Numbered from the stretch's first letter, positions 1 through 6,670 are shown. The stretch: 11,972 nt of DNA from JBGPOS01 sp041488155 (GCA_041488155.1 JBGPOS010000086.1:1-11972); one strand, 5' to 3'. A program made the numbers and translations. Notes: generated from the sequence alone by a model not told the origin.

Positions 1-104
1 CCGGAGTACTGCACCGGCATCTCCCAGCCGCCGAAGGGAACCATGCGGGCGCCCGCGCGCACGTGCGCGGCGTAGAGCGGGGTGCGCTTGAGCGGGGCGT
101 TCAC
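1..104 (-). CDS. gcvT: Aminomethyltransferase (glycine cleavage system T protein), N-terminal 34 residues, cut by window edge
   Basis: The minus strand reads from a GTG start (104-102) into a peptide beginning MNAPLKRTPLY, followed by the segment GARMVPFGGWEMPVQYS, where the window ends. The pattern TPLY-x(2)-H-x(3)-GARMVxFxGWxMPxxY is the diagnostic N-terminus of GcvT, which takes the aminomethyl group from the H protein and passes one carbon to tetrahydrofolate in the cytoplasm. An in-frame GTG two codons upstream (110) is an alternative start. No good Shine-Dalgarno is visible. A TACACT -10-like hexamer lies 9 bases before the 104 start. The gene follows the four small envelope genes on the same strand after a 62-base gap, so read-through is possible but a functional link is not implied. 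Only the first tenth of the protein is visible. Family assignment is confident, start less so. Confidence 0.85.
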   Translation of the reverse strand, partial: MNAPLKRTPLYAAHVRAGARMVPFGGWEMPVQYS

Positions 105-166
105 AACCACGCCAGTGTACAACGGAACGCGCCGGTCGGCGCCGGCGCGCCCCCCGCCCGCGTGGT

Positions 167-733
167 TCAGCGCGCCGGTTGGGGCGGCGCGGGCGCGTTG
201 GCGGGCGGCACCGAGGGGGCTGGCGCGGAAGCAGGCGGCGTGGGAGCCGAGGCCGGCGGCGGTGGAGGCGGCGGGAGCGCAACCGATTGCGACGCAGCCA
301 CGACTCCGGGGATCTGGTTGCCCTTGGCGTACATGCATTGCTGGTACGCGATGTCGTAGCGGCGCTGGACCGTCACGTGCGCGGTTTCACCGGCGCTGGC
401 GCCGGCCGCCGTCCCGAACAGGAGGCCACCGCCGGCGCCGATCGCCGCCCCCGTGCCCGGGCTCCCAGCGGCTGCCCCGATGGCGGCGCCGAGCGCGGCT
501 CCGGCCAGCGTCCCGATCGCGGCGCCGGTCACGGTGCTGCGGGTCGCCGCCTGGCCCGGCGTGATTCCGAGCCCCTGCTGCGCCCACTGCCGGCACACCG
601 CGTCGTCGGTCTGGAACTGCTCGAAGCTCTTCACGGATCCCGGCAGAACCATGACACTGGGACCGGTCGGGATGGTGGCACACCCCGTCACGGCCACCAC
701 GACAACCAGGGAAAGGAAACCCGTCTTGTTCAT
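167..733 (-). CDS. Glycine-zipper outer-membrane lipoprotein (second copy of duplicated module)
   Basis: A 188-residue product. Residues 1-17 form a lipoprotein signal peptide with lipobox VTGC (Cys18). Next comes CATIPTGPSVMVLPG, a CRQWAQQ motif (Cys47), a glycine zipper with repeated GxxxG/AxxxG spacing (about 65-115), the motif QRRYDIAYQQCMYAKGNQIPG (Cys133; about 123-143) and a Pro/Ala-rich tail (about 154-188). Glycine zippers pack small-residue helices in membranes. The exact role of this family is unknown to me. Its ATG overlaps the stop of the upstream secreted-protein gene (ATGA), so the two are probably translationally coupled. The frame stays open well upstream of this ATG, but the lipobox starting 15 residues in and the overlap fix the start here. 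The paralogue at 1187-1561 lacks the zipper. Lipoprotein identity is firm; function is not assigned. Confidence 0.9.
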   Translation of the reverse strand: MNKTGFLSLVVVVAVTGCATIPTGPSVMVLPGSVKSFEQFQTDDAVCRQWAQQGLGITPGQAATRSTVTGAAIGTLAGAALGAAIGAAAGSPGTGAAIGAGGGLLFGTAAGASAGETAHVTVQRRYDIAYQQCMYAKGNQIPGVVAASQSVALPPPPPPPASAPTPPASAPAPSVPPANAPAPPQPAR

Positions 734-1128
734 TGTCCCGGCGGCGCCGTCTGCGGAACGACCTTCAGCCAGCCGGCGGGGCACTGCTGGACGTAAGGGT
801 AGTAGGCCTTCGCGTCGGCGCAGTAGTACCAGTAGTACGCCTGCGGCGCGGGCTGAGCCGGCTGAGCCTGCTGCTGGGTGTAGGCCAGCGGCTGCTGCTG
901 GATCACCACCGGCGGAGCATACGAGTAATACGGAGGATACCAGAAGGGATCCCCGCCCCAGCCAGGCCCCCACCATGGTCCGCCCCAGCAACAGCCACCC
1001 CAGAAGGGTCCCCCGATGAACACGTGTCCGTGGAACCCGTGTCCGTGTCCCCCCCAGGCGCCGGCGTGGGTCGGGGCCGCAGCCGAGACGAGGAGCGCGA
1101 CGACCACGAGGACAAAGAGCTTTTTCAT
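730..1128 (-). CDS. Small secreted aromatic/Gly-rich protein with YWYYC...CPAGW C-terminal motif (copy 2)
   Basis: A 132-residue product. MKKLFVLVVVALLVSAAAPTHA is a Sec signal peptide. The mature part has a Gly/His/Trp-rich stretch (about 23-62), a Tyr/Pro stretch and a Gln-rich linker (about 76-92). The conserved block is YYWYYCADA (about 98-106) then YYPYVQQCPAGW (about 109-120). Two cysteines 12 residues apart (103 and 116) could form a disulfide in the periplasm. Start chosen at 1128 because a very strong Shine-Dalgarno, GGGAGGGGG, lies just upstream; an ATG at 1143 precedes that signal and is unlikely. Its stop overlaps the following lipoprotein start (ATGA). Homologous to the gene at 1577-1999. 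I know of similar conserved hypothetical proteins in proteobacteria but no established function; an envelope or surface role with the partner lipoprotein is inference. Confidence 0.88.
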   Translation of the reverse strand: MKKLFVLVVVALLVSAAAPTHAGAWGGHGHGFHGHVFIGGPFWGGCCWGGPWWGPGWGGDPFWYPPYYSYAPPVVIQQQPLAYTQQQAQPAQPAPQAYYWYYCADAKAYYPYVQQCPAGWLKVVPQTAPPGQ

Positions 1129-1186
1129 TTTCCCCCTCCCCATGCTGCTCGGGTACGCTCCAAGACTCTCATAACCGGGCTAGACG

Positions 1187-1561
1187 TCAACCGCCTGAAG
1201 GCGGCGGCGCGGCACCCGGGGCTGGAGCCGCCGGCCCCGCCGGAGCGGGCGGGACCGGCGGCGGTCCTGGCGCTGCCGAAGGCCCCGAGGACGACGCCGG
1301 TGGCGGAGCCGACCTCCCCGAGGGTCTCCCCGGGATCTGGTTTCCCTTGGCGTACATGCACTGCTGGTATGCCACGTCGAACCGTCGCTGGGTGTCGCCT
1401 TGCTGCTGTGCCCATTGCCGGCAGACGAGGTCCTCCGCCCGGAACTCATCCAGCGGCTTGCCGGGCGCCGGCAGCACCATCACGCTCGGGCTGGTGGGTG
1501 CCGTCGCGCAGCCGGCGAGGGCGAGCGCGGCGAGCAGGACAGAAAGGCGGTGTCCGATCAT
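1187..1561 (-). CDS. Small lipoprotein, zipper-less paralogue (copy 1 of duplicated module)
   Basis: A 124-residue product. The signal peptide MIGHRLSVLLAALALAGC ends in lipobox LAGC (Cys18). CATAPTSPSVMVLP, a CRQWAQQ motif (Cys47), then QRRFDVAYQQC (Cys68) and MYAKGNQIPG follow, and a Pro/Ala/Gly-rich tail runs to the end. Every conserved block of the 167-733 lipoprotein is present, but the roughly 65-residue glycine-zipper segment between CRQWAQQ and QRR is reduced to four residues. The reading frame is intact and the join is clean, so this looks like a functional shortened form, not a broken gene. A Shine-Dalgarno GGAGGGAAG lies 15 bases after the stop of the upstream YWYYC gene, with which it forms a pair. 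Function unknown. Confidence 0.88.
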   Translation of the reverse strand: MIGHRLSVLLAALALAGCATAPTSPSVMVLPAPGKPLDEFRAEDLVCRQWAQQQGDTQRRFDVAYQQCMYAKGNQIPGRPSGRSAPPPASSSGPSAAPGPPPVPPAPAGPAAPAPGAAPPPSGG

Positions 1562-1576
1562 CGGCGCTTCCCTCCG

Positions 1577-1999
1577 CTACCCGTTCCCGGGGGGAACGAC
1601 CTTGGTCCACCCCTTCGGGCACAGCTGGACGTACGGGTAATAGGCGACGGCATCGGCGCAGTAGTACCAGTAGTTCGAACCGGGCTGCTGCATGTAGACC
1701 TGCGGCCCCAGATCGATGATAACCGGCCGGGACGGCGGAGGGGCGTACAAGAACGGATCGTCCCAGAAGGGGTCCCAGAAGAAGGGAGCGCCGATGAAGG
1801 CGTTGGGCACGAACACGCCGCGACGATGGCCGTGGAAGCGGCCCGAGCGCCCACCGTGATGTCCGCCGCCGTGCCCGCCCGCCATCTGGAGGTGCGACGC
1901 CGGCGCACTGCCGTGCGAAGGGAAGCCCGCCCGAGCATGGGCTGCGCTTCCGAGGGTGAGGCTGACCGCCGCCAGGATGACACAGCCGAGCCGTTTCAT
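1577..1999 (-). CDS. Small secreted Gly/His-rich protein with YWYYC...CPKGW C-terminal motif (copy 1)
   Basis: A 140-residue product. The signal peptide (about 1-24) reads MKRLGCVILAAVSLTLG followed by SAAHARA. A Gly/His-rich stretch (about 30-60) contains GGHGGGHHGG and could bind metal. An aromatic/Pro segment with PFFWDPFWDDPF (about 72-83) follows, and then the conserved block NYWYYCADA (about 109-117) and YYPYVQLCPKGW (about 120-131). Cys114 and Cys127 have the same spacing as in the 730-1128 paralogue. Start 1999 is preceded by Shine-Dalgarno GGGAGGGGGAGG; an open upstream extension to 2143 has no signal peptide and is rejected. It is the first gene of the minus-strand run 1999 to 167. 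Function unknown; secretion and paralogy are clear from the sequence. Confidence 0.87.
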   Translation of the reverse strand: MKRLGCVILAAVSLTLGSAAHARAGFPSHGSAPASHLQMAGGHGGGHHGGRSGRFHGHRRGVFVPNAFIGAPFFWDPFWDDPFLYAPPPSRPVIIDLGPQVYMQQPGSNYWYYCADAVAYYPYVQLCPKGWTKVVPPGNG

Positions 2000-2127
2000 A
2001 CCGCCTCCCCCTCCCTTCAGCCTTCCCGCAATTCGAGGCCGGGTCAACACTCCACACGTTGGACGCCGAACGCTCCTCGGTGCTTCACGCTTATCGGCGC
2101 TGACCCGACAGGGTAGTGCCGGTCTTC

Positions 2128-2156
2128 TTGACCACGCCGTCACGCGGGACTAGTCT
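2128..2156 (+). promoter_or_regulatory. Sigma-70-like promoter for the binding-protein operon
   Basis: TTGACC (2128-2133) is separated by 17 bases from TAGTCT (2151-2156), close to the TTGACA/TATAAT consensus at ideal spacing. A start site near 2163 would leave a leader of about 30 bases, which ends in the Shine-Dalgarno GAGGAGGA before the ATG at 2195. Prediction from sequence only. Confidence 0.45.
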
Positions 2157-2194
2157 TTCCGCACCTTCCGATACCAGGCTGAGGAGGACGCCCA

Positions 2195-3421
2195 ATGAGG
2201 CTCGTCCCGCGATCGGCCACGCTCGCCATCTTCCTGATCACCCTCGCGCTGCTCCCCGTCGTCGGCCATGGCGCCGCCCGCTACGACCCGGGGGCCAGCG
2301 ACACGGAGATCAAGATCGGCAACACCAACCCGTACAGCGGCCCCGCGTCGGCCTACGGCACGATCGGCAAGGTGATCGCCGCCTACTTCCGAAAGGTCAA
2401 CCAGGAGGGCGGGATCAAGGGCCGGAAGATCACCTTCATCAGCCTCGACGACGGCTACAGCCCGCCCAAGACCGTCGAGCAGGTGCGGCGGCTCGTCGAG
2501 CAGGAGGAGGTGCTGTTCCTCTTCCAGACCCTCGGCACCCCGTCGAACACGGCGATCTGGAAGTATCTGAACGACCGGAAGATCCCCCAGCTGTTCGTGG
2601 CGACCGGCGCGACGAAGTGGGGCGACCCGGTCGGACACCCCTGGACGATGGGCTGGCAGCCCAACTACCAGACCGAGGGGAAGATTTACGCCCACTACGT
2701 GCTCAAGCAGGTGCCGGACCCGAAGATCGGCATCCTCTACCAGAACGACGACTACGGGAAGGACTACGTGAAGGGGTTCAAGGACGGGCTCGGCGAGGCC
2801 GCCCGCAAGGTCATCGTCGCCGAGCAGACCTACGAGATCACCGACCCCACCGTCGACTCGCAGATCGTGAACCTCAAGACCAGCGGCGCCAACGTCTTCT
2901 TCAACGTCACCACGCCCAAGTTCGCCGCCCAGGCCATCCGCAAGGTCCACGAGATCGGGTGGAAGCCGCTCCACCTCCTCAACAACGTCTCGGCCTCGGT
3001 CGGGACCGTCCTCAAGCCCGCCGGCCTCGACGCCTCCCGCGACATCATCACCGCGATATACGGGAAGGACCCGACCGATCCGCAGTGGAAGAACGACCCC
3101 GGCTTCAAGGAGTGGCTGGCGTTCATGCAGAAGTACTACCCCGACGGCAACGTCATGGACGGCGCCAACGTCTACGGGTACTCGGTGGCGCAGACCCTGG
3201 TGCACGTCCTCCGCCAGTGCGGCGACGACCTCACGCGCGCCAACGTGATGCGGCAGGCGGCGAACATCAAGGACCTCGCGCTGTCGATGGCCCTCCCCGG
3301 GATCAAGATCAACACGAGCCCGACGGATTTCTACCCGATCGAGCAGGAACAGCTCGCGCGGTTCAACGGCGAGTACTGGGCCCTCTTCGGCGAGGTCTAC
3401 GACGCGGCAAAGATCCGGTGA
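2195..3421 (+). CDS. ABC transporter substrate-binding protein, branched-chain amino-acid type
   Basis: A 408-residue periplasmic binding protein of the LivJ/Peripla_BP_6 class. Residues 1-28 form a Sec signal peptide (hydrophobic core AIFLITLALLPVV), with no lipobox. The mature protein opens with the typical first strand and loop DTEIKIGNTNPYSGPAS (about 36-52). NQEGGIKGRKI (about 69-79) and LDDGYSPPKTVEQVRRLVEQE (about 84-104) follow, and QTLGTPSNTA (about 111-120) is likely a ligand-contact loop. The second lobe includes GILYQNDDYGKDYVKGF. Family length is about 380-420, so it is complete. The ATG has Shine-Dalgarno GAGGAGGA. The ligand cannot be read from sequence: this family binds amino acids, amides, aromatic acids and other small carboxylates. 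No permease or ATPase gene follows, so it must work with a transporter encoded elsewhere or act in sensing. It overlaps the PAS gene by GTGA. Confidence 0.95.
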   Translation: MRLVPRSATLAIFLITLALLPVVGHGAARYDPGASDTEIKIGNTNPYSGPASAYGTIGKVIAAYFRKVNQEGGIKGRKITFISLDDGYSPPKTVEQVRRLVEQEEVLFLFQTLGTPSNTAIWKYLNDRKIPQLFVATGATKWGDPVGHPWTMGWQPNYQTEGKIYAHYVLKQVPDPKIGILYQNDDYGKDYVKGFKDGLGEAARKVIVAEQTYEITDPTVDSQIVNLKTSGANVFFNVTTPKFAAQAIRKVHEIGWKPLHLLNNVSASVGTVLKPAGLDASRDIITAIYGKDPTDPQWKNDPGFKEWLAFMQKYYPDGNVMDGANVYGYSVAQTLVHVLRQCGDDLTRANVMRQAANIKDLALSMALPGIKINTSPTDFYPIEQEQLARFNGEYWALFGEVYDAAKIR

Positions 3422-3822
3422 GCGCGGTGGCCCAGAAGCCGCTGGAGATCATCCTGATGCGGCAGCTCGCCAGCTACCTGGCGATGCCGATCTTCCTCGT
3501 CGACCCGCGGGGCGACATGCTTTTCTACAACGAGCGCGCCGAGGCGATCCTGGGCACCCGCTACGACGAGACCGGGGAGATGCCGCTCGAGGAGTGGTCC
3601 ACGGTCTTCGCGCCGACGGACGAGGACGGCCTGCCCCTGCCCGCCCGGATGCTCCCGCTCACGATCGCCCTCAACGAGCGGCGCGCCTCCCACCGGGTCC
3701 TGTGGATCCGCGGCCTCGACGGCGTCTCGCGGCGGATCGGGGTGACCGCGTTCCCGCTCGAGGGCCAGAGCGGCCGGCATCTCGGCGCCGTGGCGATCTT
3801 CTGGGAGGACGAGACGCAGTGA
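3418..3822 (+). CDS. Stand-alone PAS-domain protein
   Basis: A 134-residue soluble protein made almost entirely of one PAS fold. MRQLASYLAMPIFLVDPRGDMLFYNERAEAILG (about 14-46) is the typical PAS start: strand, 'VDPRG' turn, strand, 'N..AE.ILG' helix. The C-terminal strands RRIGVTAFPLEG and GRHLGAVAIFWED (about 105-131) close the sheet. No kinase, cyclase or DNA-binding output domain is present, so it would act through a partner. GTG 3418 overlaps the upstream stop (GTGA); a second in-frame GTG at 3427 has a GGTGAG ribosome-binding sequence 4 bases before it and may be the true start. Its own stop overlaps the next gene in the same GTGA fashion, placing it between a binding protein and a metallo-hydrolase. 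The ligand or cofactor is unknown. Confidence 0.85.
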   Translation: MSAVAQKPLEIILMRQLASYLAMPIFLVDPRGDMLFYNERAEAILGTRYDETGEMPLEEWSTVFAPTDEDGLPLPARMLPLTIALNERRASHRVLWIRGLDGVSRRIGVTAFPLEGQSGRHLGAVAIFWEDETQ

Positions 3823-4655
3823 ACATCACGCTGTGGGGCACGCGCGGCTCGCTGGCGGCCCCGGGGCCCGAGACCGTCCGCTACGGCGGGAACACCGCGT
3901 GCGTCGAGGTGCGGGGCGGCGACGACAGCCTCCTGATCCTCGACGCCGGAACCGGCATCCGCCGCCTCGGCGGCACGGTCGAGTCCGAGGTCCGGCGCAT
4001 CGACGTGCTCCTGACCCACCTGCACATGGACCACATCCAGGGCCTCGGCTTCTTCACGCCGCTCGACCAGCCGGGCCGCGACGTCCACATCTGGGCCCCG
4101 CCCTCCACGACCCTCGACCTCCGCAGGCGGCTGTCGCGCTACCTGTCGCCGCCGCTGTTCCCCGTGCGGATCCGCGAGCTCCCCTGCCGGCTCACCCTCC
4201 ACGACGCCCCGCTCGAGCGCTTCCGCATCGGGCGGTTCGAGATCGAGGCGAGCCTCGTCTGCCACCCGGGCTCGACCGTCGGCTACCGGATCGGCGAGGA
4301 CGGCACGACGCTGGCCTACCTGCCCGACCACGAGCTCGCCCTCGGCGCCGCCAGCTTCCCGGCGGAGCCGGACTGGACCTCGGGGTTCGAGCTGGCGTCG
4401 GGCGCGGACCTGCTGATCCACGACGCCCAGTACACGGAGGTCGAGTACCGGCAGCGCGTGGGCTGGGGCCACAGCACCATCGACCAGGCGCTCCACTTCG
4501 CCGCGACGGCGGGAGTGAAGCGTCTCGTCACGTTCCACCACGATCCGGGCCACAGCGACGCGATGCTCGATCGCCTCACCGAGGAAGCCTCCCGCGCGTG
4601 CGGCCTCCCCTTCGAGCTGATCCCCGGGACGGAAGGCCTCGGCTTCGAGCTGTGA
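3819..4655 (+). CDS. Metallo-beta-lactamase-fold hydrolase (phosphodiesterase-like)
   Basis: A 278-residue protein of the MBL superfamily, the branch related to RNase Z and PhnP-type cyclic phosphodiesterases. VNITLWGTRGSLAAPGPETVRYGGNT is the family's signature opening. The metal site is visible: H67-x-H69-x-D71-H72 (THLHMDH), H149 (CHPGSTVGYRI), an Asp in YLPDHE (D170) or HDAQY (D202), and H240/H241 near the end. All ligands for a two-metal centre appear present, so it should be active, probably on a phosphodiester; the actual substrate is not known. GTG 3819 overlaps the PAS stop (GTGA) and has GGGAGG about 10 bases upstream. Coupling to a PAS sensor suggests regulated or signalling-related hydrolysis, which is inference. 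Confidence 0.92.
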   Translation: MNITLWGTRGSLAAPGPETVRYGGNTACVEVRGGDDSLLILDAGTGIRRLGGTVESEVRRIDVLLTHLHMDHIQGLGFFTPLDQPGRDVHIWAPPSTTLDLRRRLSRYLSPPLFPVRIRELPCRLTLHDAPLERFRIGRFEIEASLVCHPGSTVGYRIGEDGTTLAYLPDHELALGAASFPAEPDWTSGFELASGADLLIHDAQYTEVEYRQRVGWGHSTIDQALHFAATAGVKRLVTFHHDPGHSDAMLDRLTEEASRACGLPFELIPGTEGLGFEL

Positions 4656-4689
4656 CCTGCCGCCACCCGCCGGGCCACGGGAAGACGCG

Positions 4690-5514
4690 ATGAAGCTCGA
4701 CGATCAGATCGCGCTGGTGACGGGCGGCGGCTCGGGCATCGGCCGCGCCATCGCCCTGCTCTTCGCCGAGGAGGGTGCGCAGGTCGTGGTCAACGACATC
4801 CGGCTCCCGGCGGCCCAGGAGACCGTGGCGGCGATGGGCGGGCGGCGGGGCCGCGCCATCCAGGCCGACGTGGCCGACAGCGGGGCGGTGCGGGCCATGT
4901 TCGCCGAGATCGCGCGGGACTTCGGGCGGCTCGACGTCCTCGTCAACAACGCGGGGATCGCCGAGACTTCCTCGGGCGACGTGCAGGGCCTCGCGGGGAA
5001 AGCCGAGGCGCGGATCGGCGAGATGGTGAGCGGCCAGCCGATCCAGACCCACTGGGACGTCACCCAGGAGCTGAGCGACGAGGCGTGGCACCGGATGATC
5101 GGCGTCCACCTGAACGGCACCTTCTTCTGCACCCGCGAGGCGCTCCGCCTCATGAGCCCCCGCAACCGGGGCGCCATCGTCAACATCTCGAGCGTCGCCG
5201 CCCTCATGGGGATCGAGGTCGCGCCGCACTACGGCGCCGCCAAGGGCGGCATCCTGTCCTTCACGCGCTCGGTCGCGCGGGAAGTGGCTTCGCGGAACAT
5301 CCGCGTGAACGCCATCTGCCCCGGCTGGATCGACACGCCCATGACCGCGCCCCTCACGCCGATGATGCGCATGCTGGCCACGAGCCAGATCCCGCTGCGG
5401 CGCTTCGCCGAGCCCCGCGAGGTGGCCACGGCGGCGCTGTTCCTGGCCTCCGACGACAGCAGCTACGTGACCGGCCAGTGGCTCTCGCCCAACGGCGGCC
5501 TCTTCACGGGTTAG
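4690..5514 (+). CDS. Short-chain dehydrogenase/reductase (SDR family oxidoreductase)
   Basis: A 274-residue classical SDR. It shows the Rossmann motif TGGGSGIG (11-18), Asp36 after strand 2 (suggesting NAD(H) rather than NADP(H)), D60 in QADVAD, NNAG (86-89), catalytic Ser168 in NISS, Tyr181 and Lys185 (YGAAK), and PGWIDT after strand 6. The C-terminal GGLFTG is typical. About 25 extra residues lie between NNAG and the conserved W133/N142 helix region (about 92-128), longer than usual and probably a lid over the active site. The substrate, an alcohol or ketone, is unknown. ATG is preceded by GGGAAG. It follows the MBL gene after 34 bases on the same strand and is probably the last gene of the operon. 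No terminator is evident downstream. Confidence 0.95.
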   Translation: MKLDDQIALVTGGGSGIGRAIALLFAEEGAQVVVNDIRLPAAQETVAAMGGRRGRAIQADVADSGAVRAMFAEIARDFGRLDVLVNNAGIAETSSGDVQGLAGKAEARIGEMVSGQPIQTHWDVTQELSDEAWHRMIGVHLNGTFFCTREALRLMSPRNRGAIVNISSVAALMGIEVAPHYGAAKGGILSFTRSVAREVASRNIRVNAICPGWIDTPMTAPLTPMMRMLATSQIPLRRFAEPREVATAALFLASDDSSYVTGQWLSPNGGLFTG

Positions 5515-5785
5515 TCCGCACTATTCACGAATGGTAGTCGCGTGTGGCGGGCGAGGTGGTCGGTCCCCAGCGGGTGCTTCCACGACGAGGGCCGCAGCGC
5601 CTGGACCAGGGGCCTTGGCGAGCCCGTCCTGGAACAGCGTCTTCATCCCCTTTGCGATGGCCACGGCCCGGCTGGCCGCGCCGTCGCGCCGCTCGGAATC
5701 CGGTAGCGCGCGCTCAGGAGGCGGGCCGCACTTCGTGGTTTGACGAGGAGATAGGGCCGGAGCAGATCGTCGTGTCGGCCCGAGT
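5515..5785. other. GC-rich intergenic stretch, no supported gene
   Basis: About 270 bases between the SDR stop and the tRNA-like fragment. Frames are open on both strands, as expected at this GC content, but none has a ribosome-binding site, a recognisable domain or a plausible start. No intact tRNA 5' half (a TCCCCGG acceptor strand at the right distance) is found here. Confidence 0.5.
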
Positions 5786-5835
5786 TCGGACTGTTGATCA
5801 GGATGTCGCTGGTTCGAGTCCAGCCCGGGGAGCCA
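5786..5835 (+). pseudogene. tRNA-Asn(GTT)-like 3' half (candidate attachment-site remnant)
   Basis: The sequence reads as the 3' half of a tRNA. Anticodon stem TCGGA/TCAGG has one mismatch and one G-U pair. Loop CTGTTGA has anticodon GTT. The T arm is perfect: GCTGG-TTCGAGT-CCAGC, with the GTTCRANYC box. The acceptor 3' strand is CCGGGGA, the discriminator base is G, and CCA ends at 5835. The matching 5' acceptor TCCCCGG and a D arm are absent upstream (5744-5785), so this is not a complete tRNA. Integrases commonly recombine at tRNA 3' halves, which leaves such partial copies. A 13-base piece of its end recurs at 10421-10433. Confidence 0.65.
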
Positions 5836-5839
5836 ACCT

Positions 5840-6522
5840 ATGAAAGAAATACGTACAGTCATTGATCGTCTGAAAGAGTTCCTTAGGAAACGGAAGCATC
5901 ACCCTAATCTCGAGCAGTTTCCAGATCTTGACAACTCTGTGTATTTCATCGCGACACCCCCTGCTGGGAGTCGGATTACGGCTTGGGGGAAACTTCAGGA
6001 ATGTGAACGACGTCTGGCTGCATTCAAGTGGGCTGAAGCCAGAAATGATCCGAGGACTCCAACGAACCGCGTCGCCCTGAATGATTCGGTTAGCATTTTA
6101 GGCTACCCTGCAGTTCGTAAAGGATCAATTCGTCAAGAGCGGCTCAGCGCTTGCCTTCGACCAGTGGATTGCTAAACTGCCCGAGAACGACGTGGTCATG
6201 CGCGGTCTTCGTAGGCTTCGCCACTTCGAGGCCCACGTCGAAGCAGAGCTACCGCCAAGTCTGGTAAGACTTCACACAGGGGACAGTTTGCCAGACGGTA
6301 CGTCGGCCACGCAGGTTTCCCGCAGTTGGCAACTTGCGCCTCTGGATGCTTTGGAATTGACGAAGTTGAAACATGCACCCCTCAAAGTCGCCGATCTTCA
6401 CAATTGGAATCTTGTCGTTGCACGAGACGACATCTCAAGCTTGTTCCAACAGGGGCCTTGGGAAGCTAAAGGCTGTCCTCGAAGCGGCGGAGCACTGCAC
6501 GGATGAGCCACCGGGAAGATAG
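5840..6522 (+). pseudogene. HEPN-like helical protein gene, interrupted by two single-base frameshifts
   Basis: Translation from ATG 5840 runs well until about 6106-6108 (CCC), continues in the next frame through 6452-6455 (GGGG), then in a third frame to TAG at 6520-6522. Dropping one base from each run gives one continuous 226-residue reading with no stop. The rebuilt protein is mostly helical and includes VSILGYLQFVKDQFVKSGSA (about 84-103), RGLRRLRHFEAHVEAE (121-136) and a C-terminal LGKLKAVLEAAEH helix. R127-x4-H132 fits the Rx4-6H motif of HEPN RNases, but the assignment is tentative and I do not recognise the family. GGGGAG of the tRNA acceptor strand lies 7 bases before the ATG and can serve as its Shine-Dalgarno. 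Base composition is far lower in GC than the operon (one 60-base line, 5881-5940, is 28 G+C against 51 at 4801-4860), suggesting transfer. Confidence 0.6.
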
Positions 6523-6670
6523 GTAACAGAGAAAACCGCGAACGTAGGTAACACTTTAAAAGGGCCTGGAACCCACCGCAATAGCACGCTGGCGCAGACT
6601 TTTTGCGCCCATCCAAGAACAATCTCAGCAATGGGCCGGCAGTAAATTGGGAGCAAGCGCCCGCAACGCA

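Larger units (their letters stand above)
167..1999 (-). repeat. Tandem duplication of a two-gene envelope module
   Basis: Two successive head-to-tail units encode [secreted YWYYC protein, then lipoprotein]: 1999-1187 and 1128-167. Orthologous blocks are shared pairwise: YYWYYCADA / YYPYVQ.CP.GW in the secreted partners; PSVMVLP, CRQWAQQ and AYQQCMYAKGNQIPG in the lipoproteins. The N-terminal and linker regions have diverged strongly, so the duplication is old and is seen at protein rather than DNA level. The copies differ in coupling (15-base gap versus ATGA overlap) and in the glycine zipper (absent versus present). Confidence 0.8.

Noticed and set aside
2025..2047. Minus-strand promoter for the 1999 gene using TTGACC (2047-2042)
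   Set aside because: The hexamer is a good -35 but the sequence 17 bases downstream is AAGGCT, not a credible -10.
2150..3205. Long antisense open frame (351 codons) opposite the binding-protein gene
   Set aside because: It is the shadow of a GC-rich coding sequence: low-complexity Val/Gly/Leu/Asp composition, no start signal, no recognisable domain.
3561..4553. Antisense open frame (330 codons) opposite the PAS and MBL genes
   Set aside because: Same reason: Arg/Ala/Gly/Val-rich shadow of codon bias, while the plus strand encodes clear protein families with motifs.
5744..5835. Complete tRNA-Asn gene
   Set aside because: The 3' half is convincing but the upstream bases lack a TCCCCGG acceptor strand and a D arm with conserved GG, so only a fragment is reported.
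5521..5862. Minus-strand 113-codon open frame containing WLPGLDSNQ
   Set aside because: The WLPGLDSNQ part is the antisense of the tRNA-Asn T arm and acceptor end, a well-known false protein. The rest has no domain and no ribosome-binding site.
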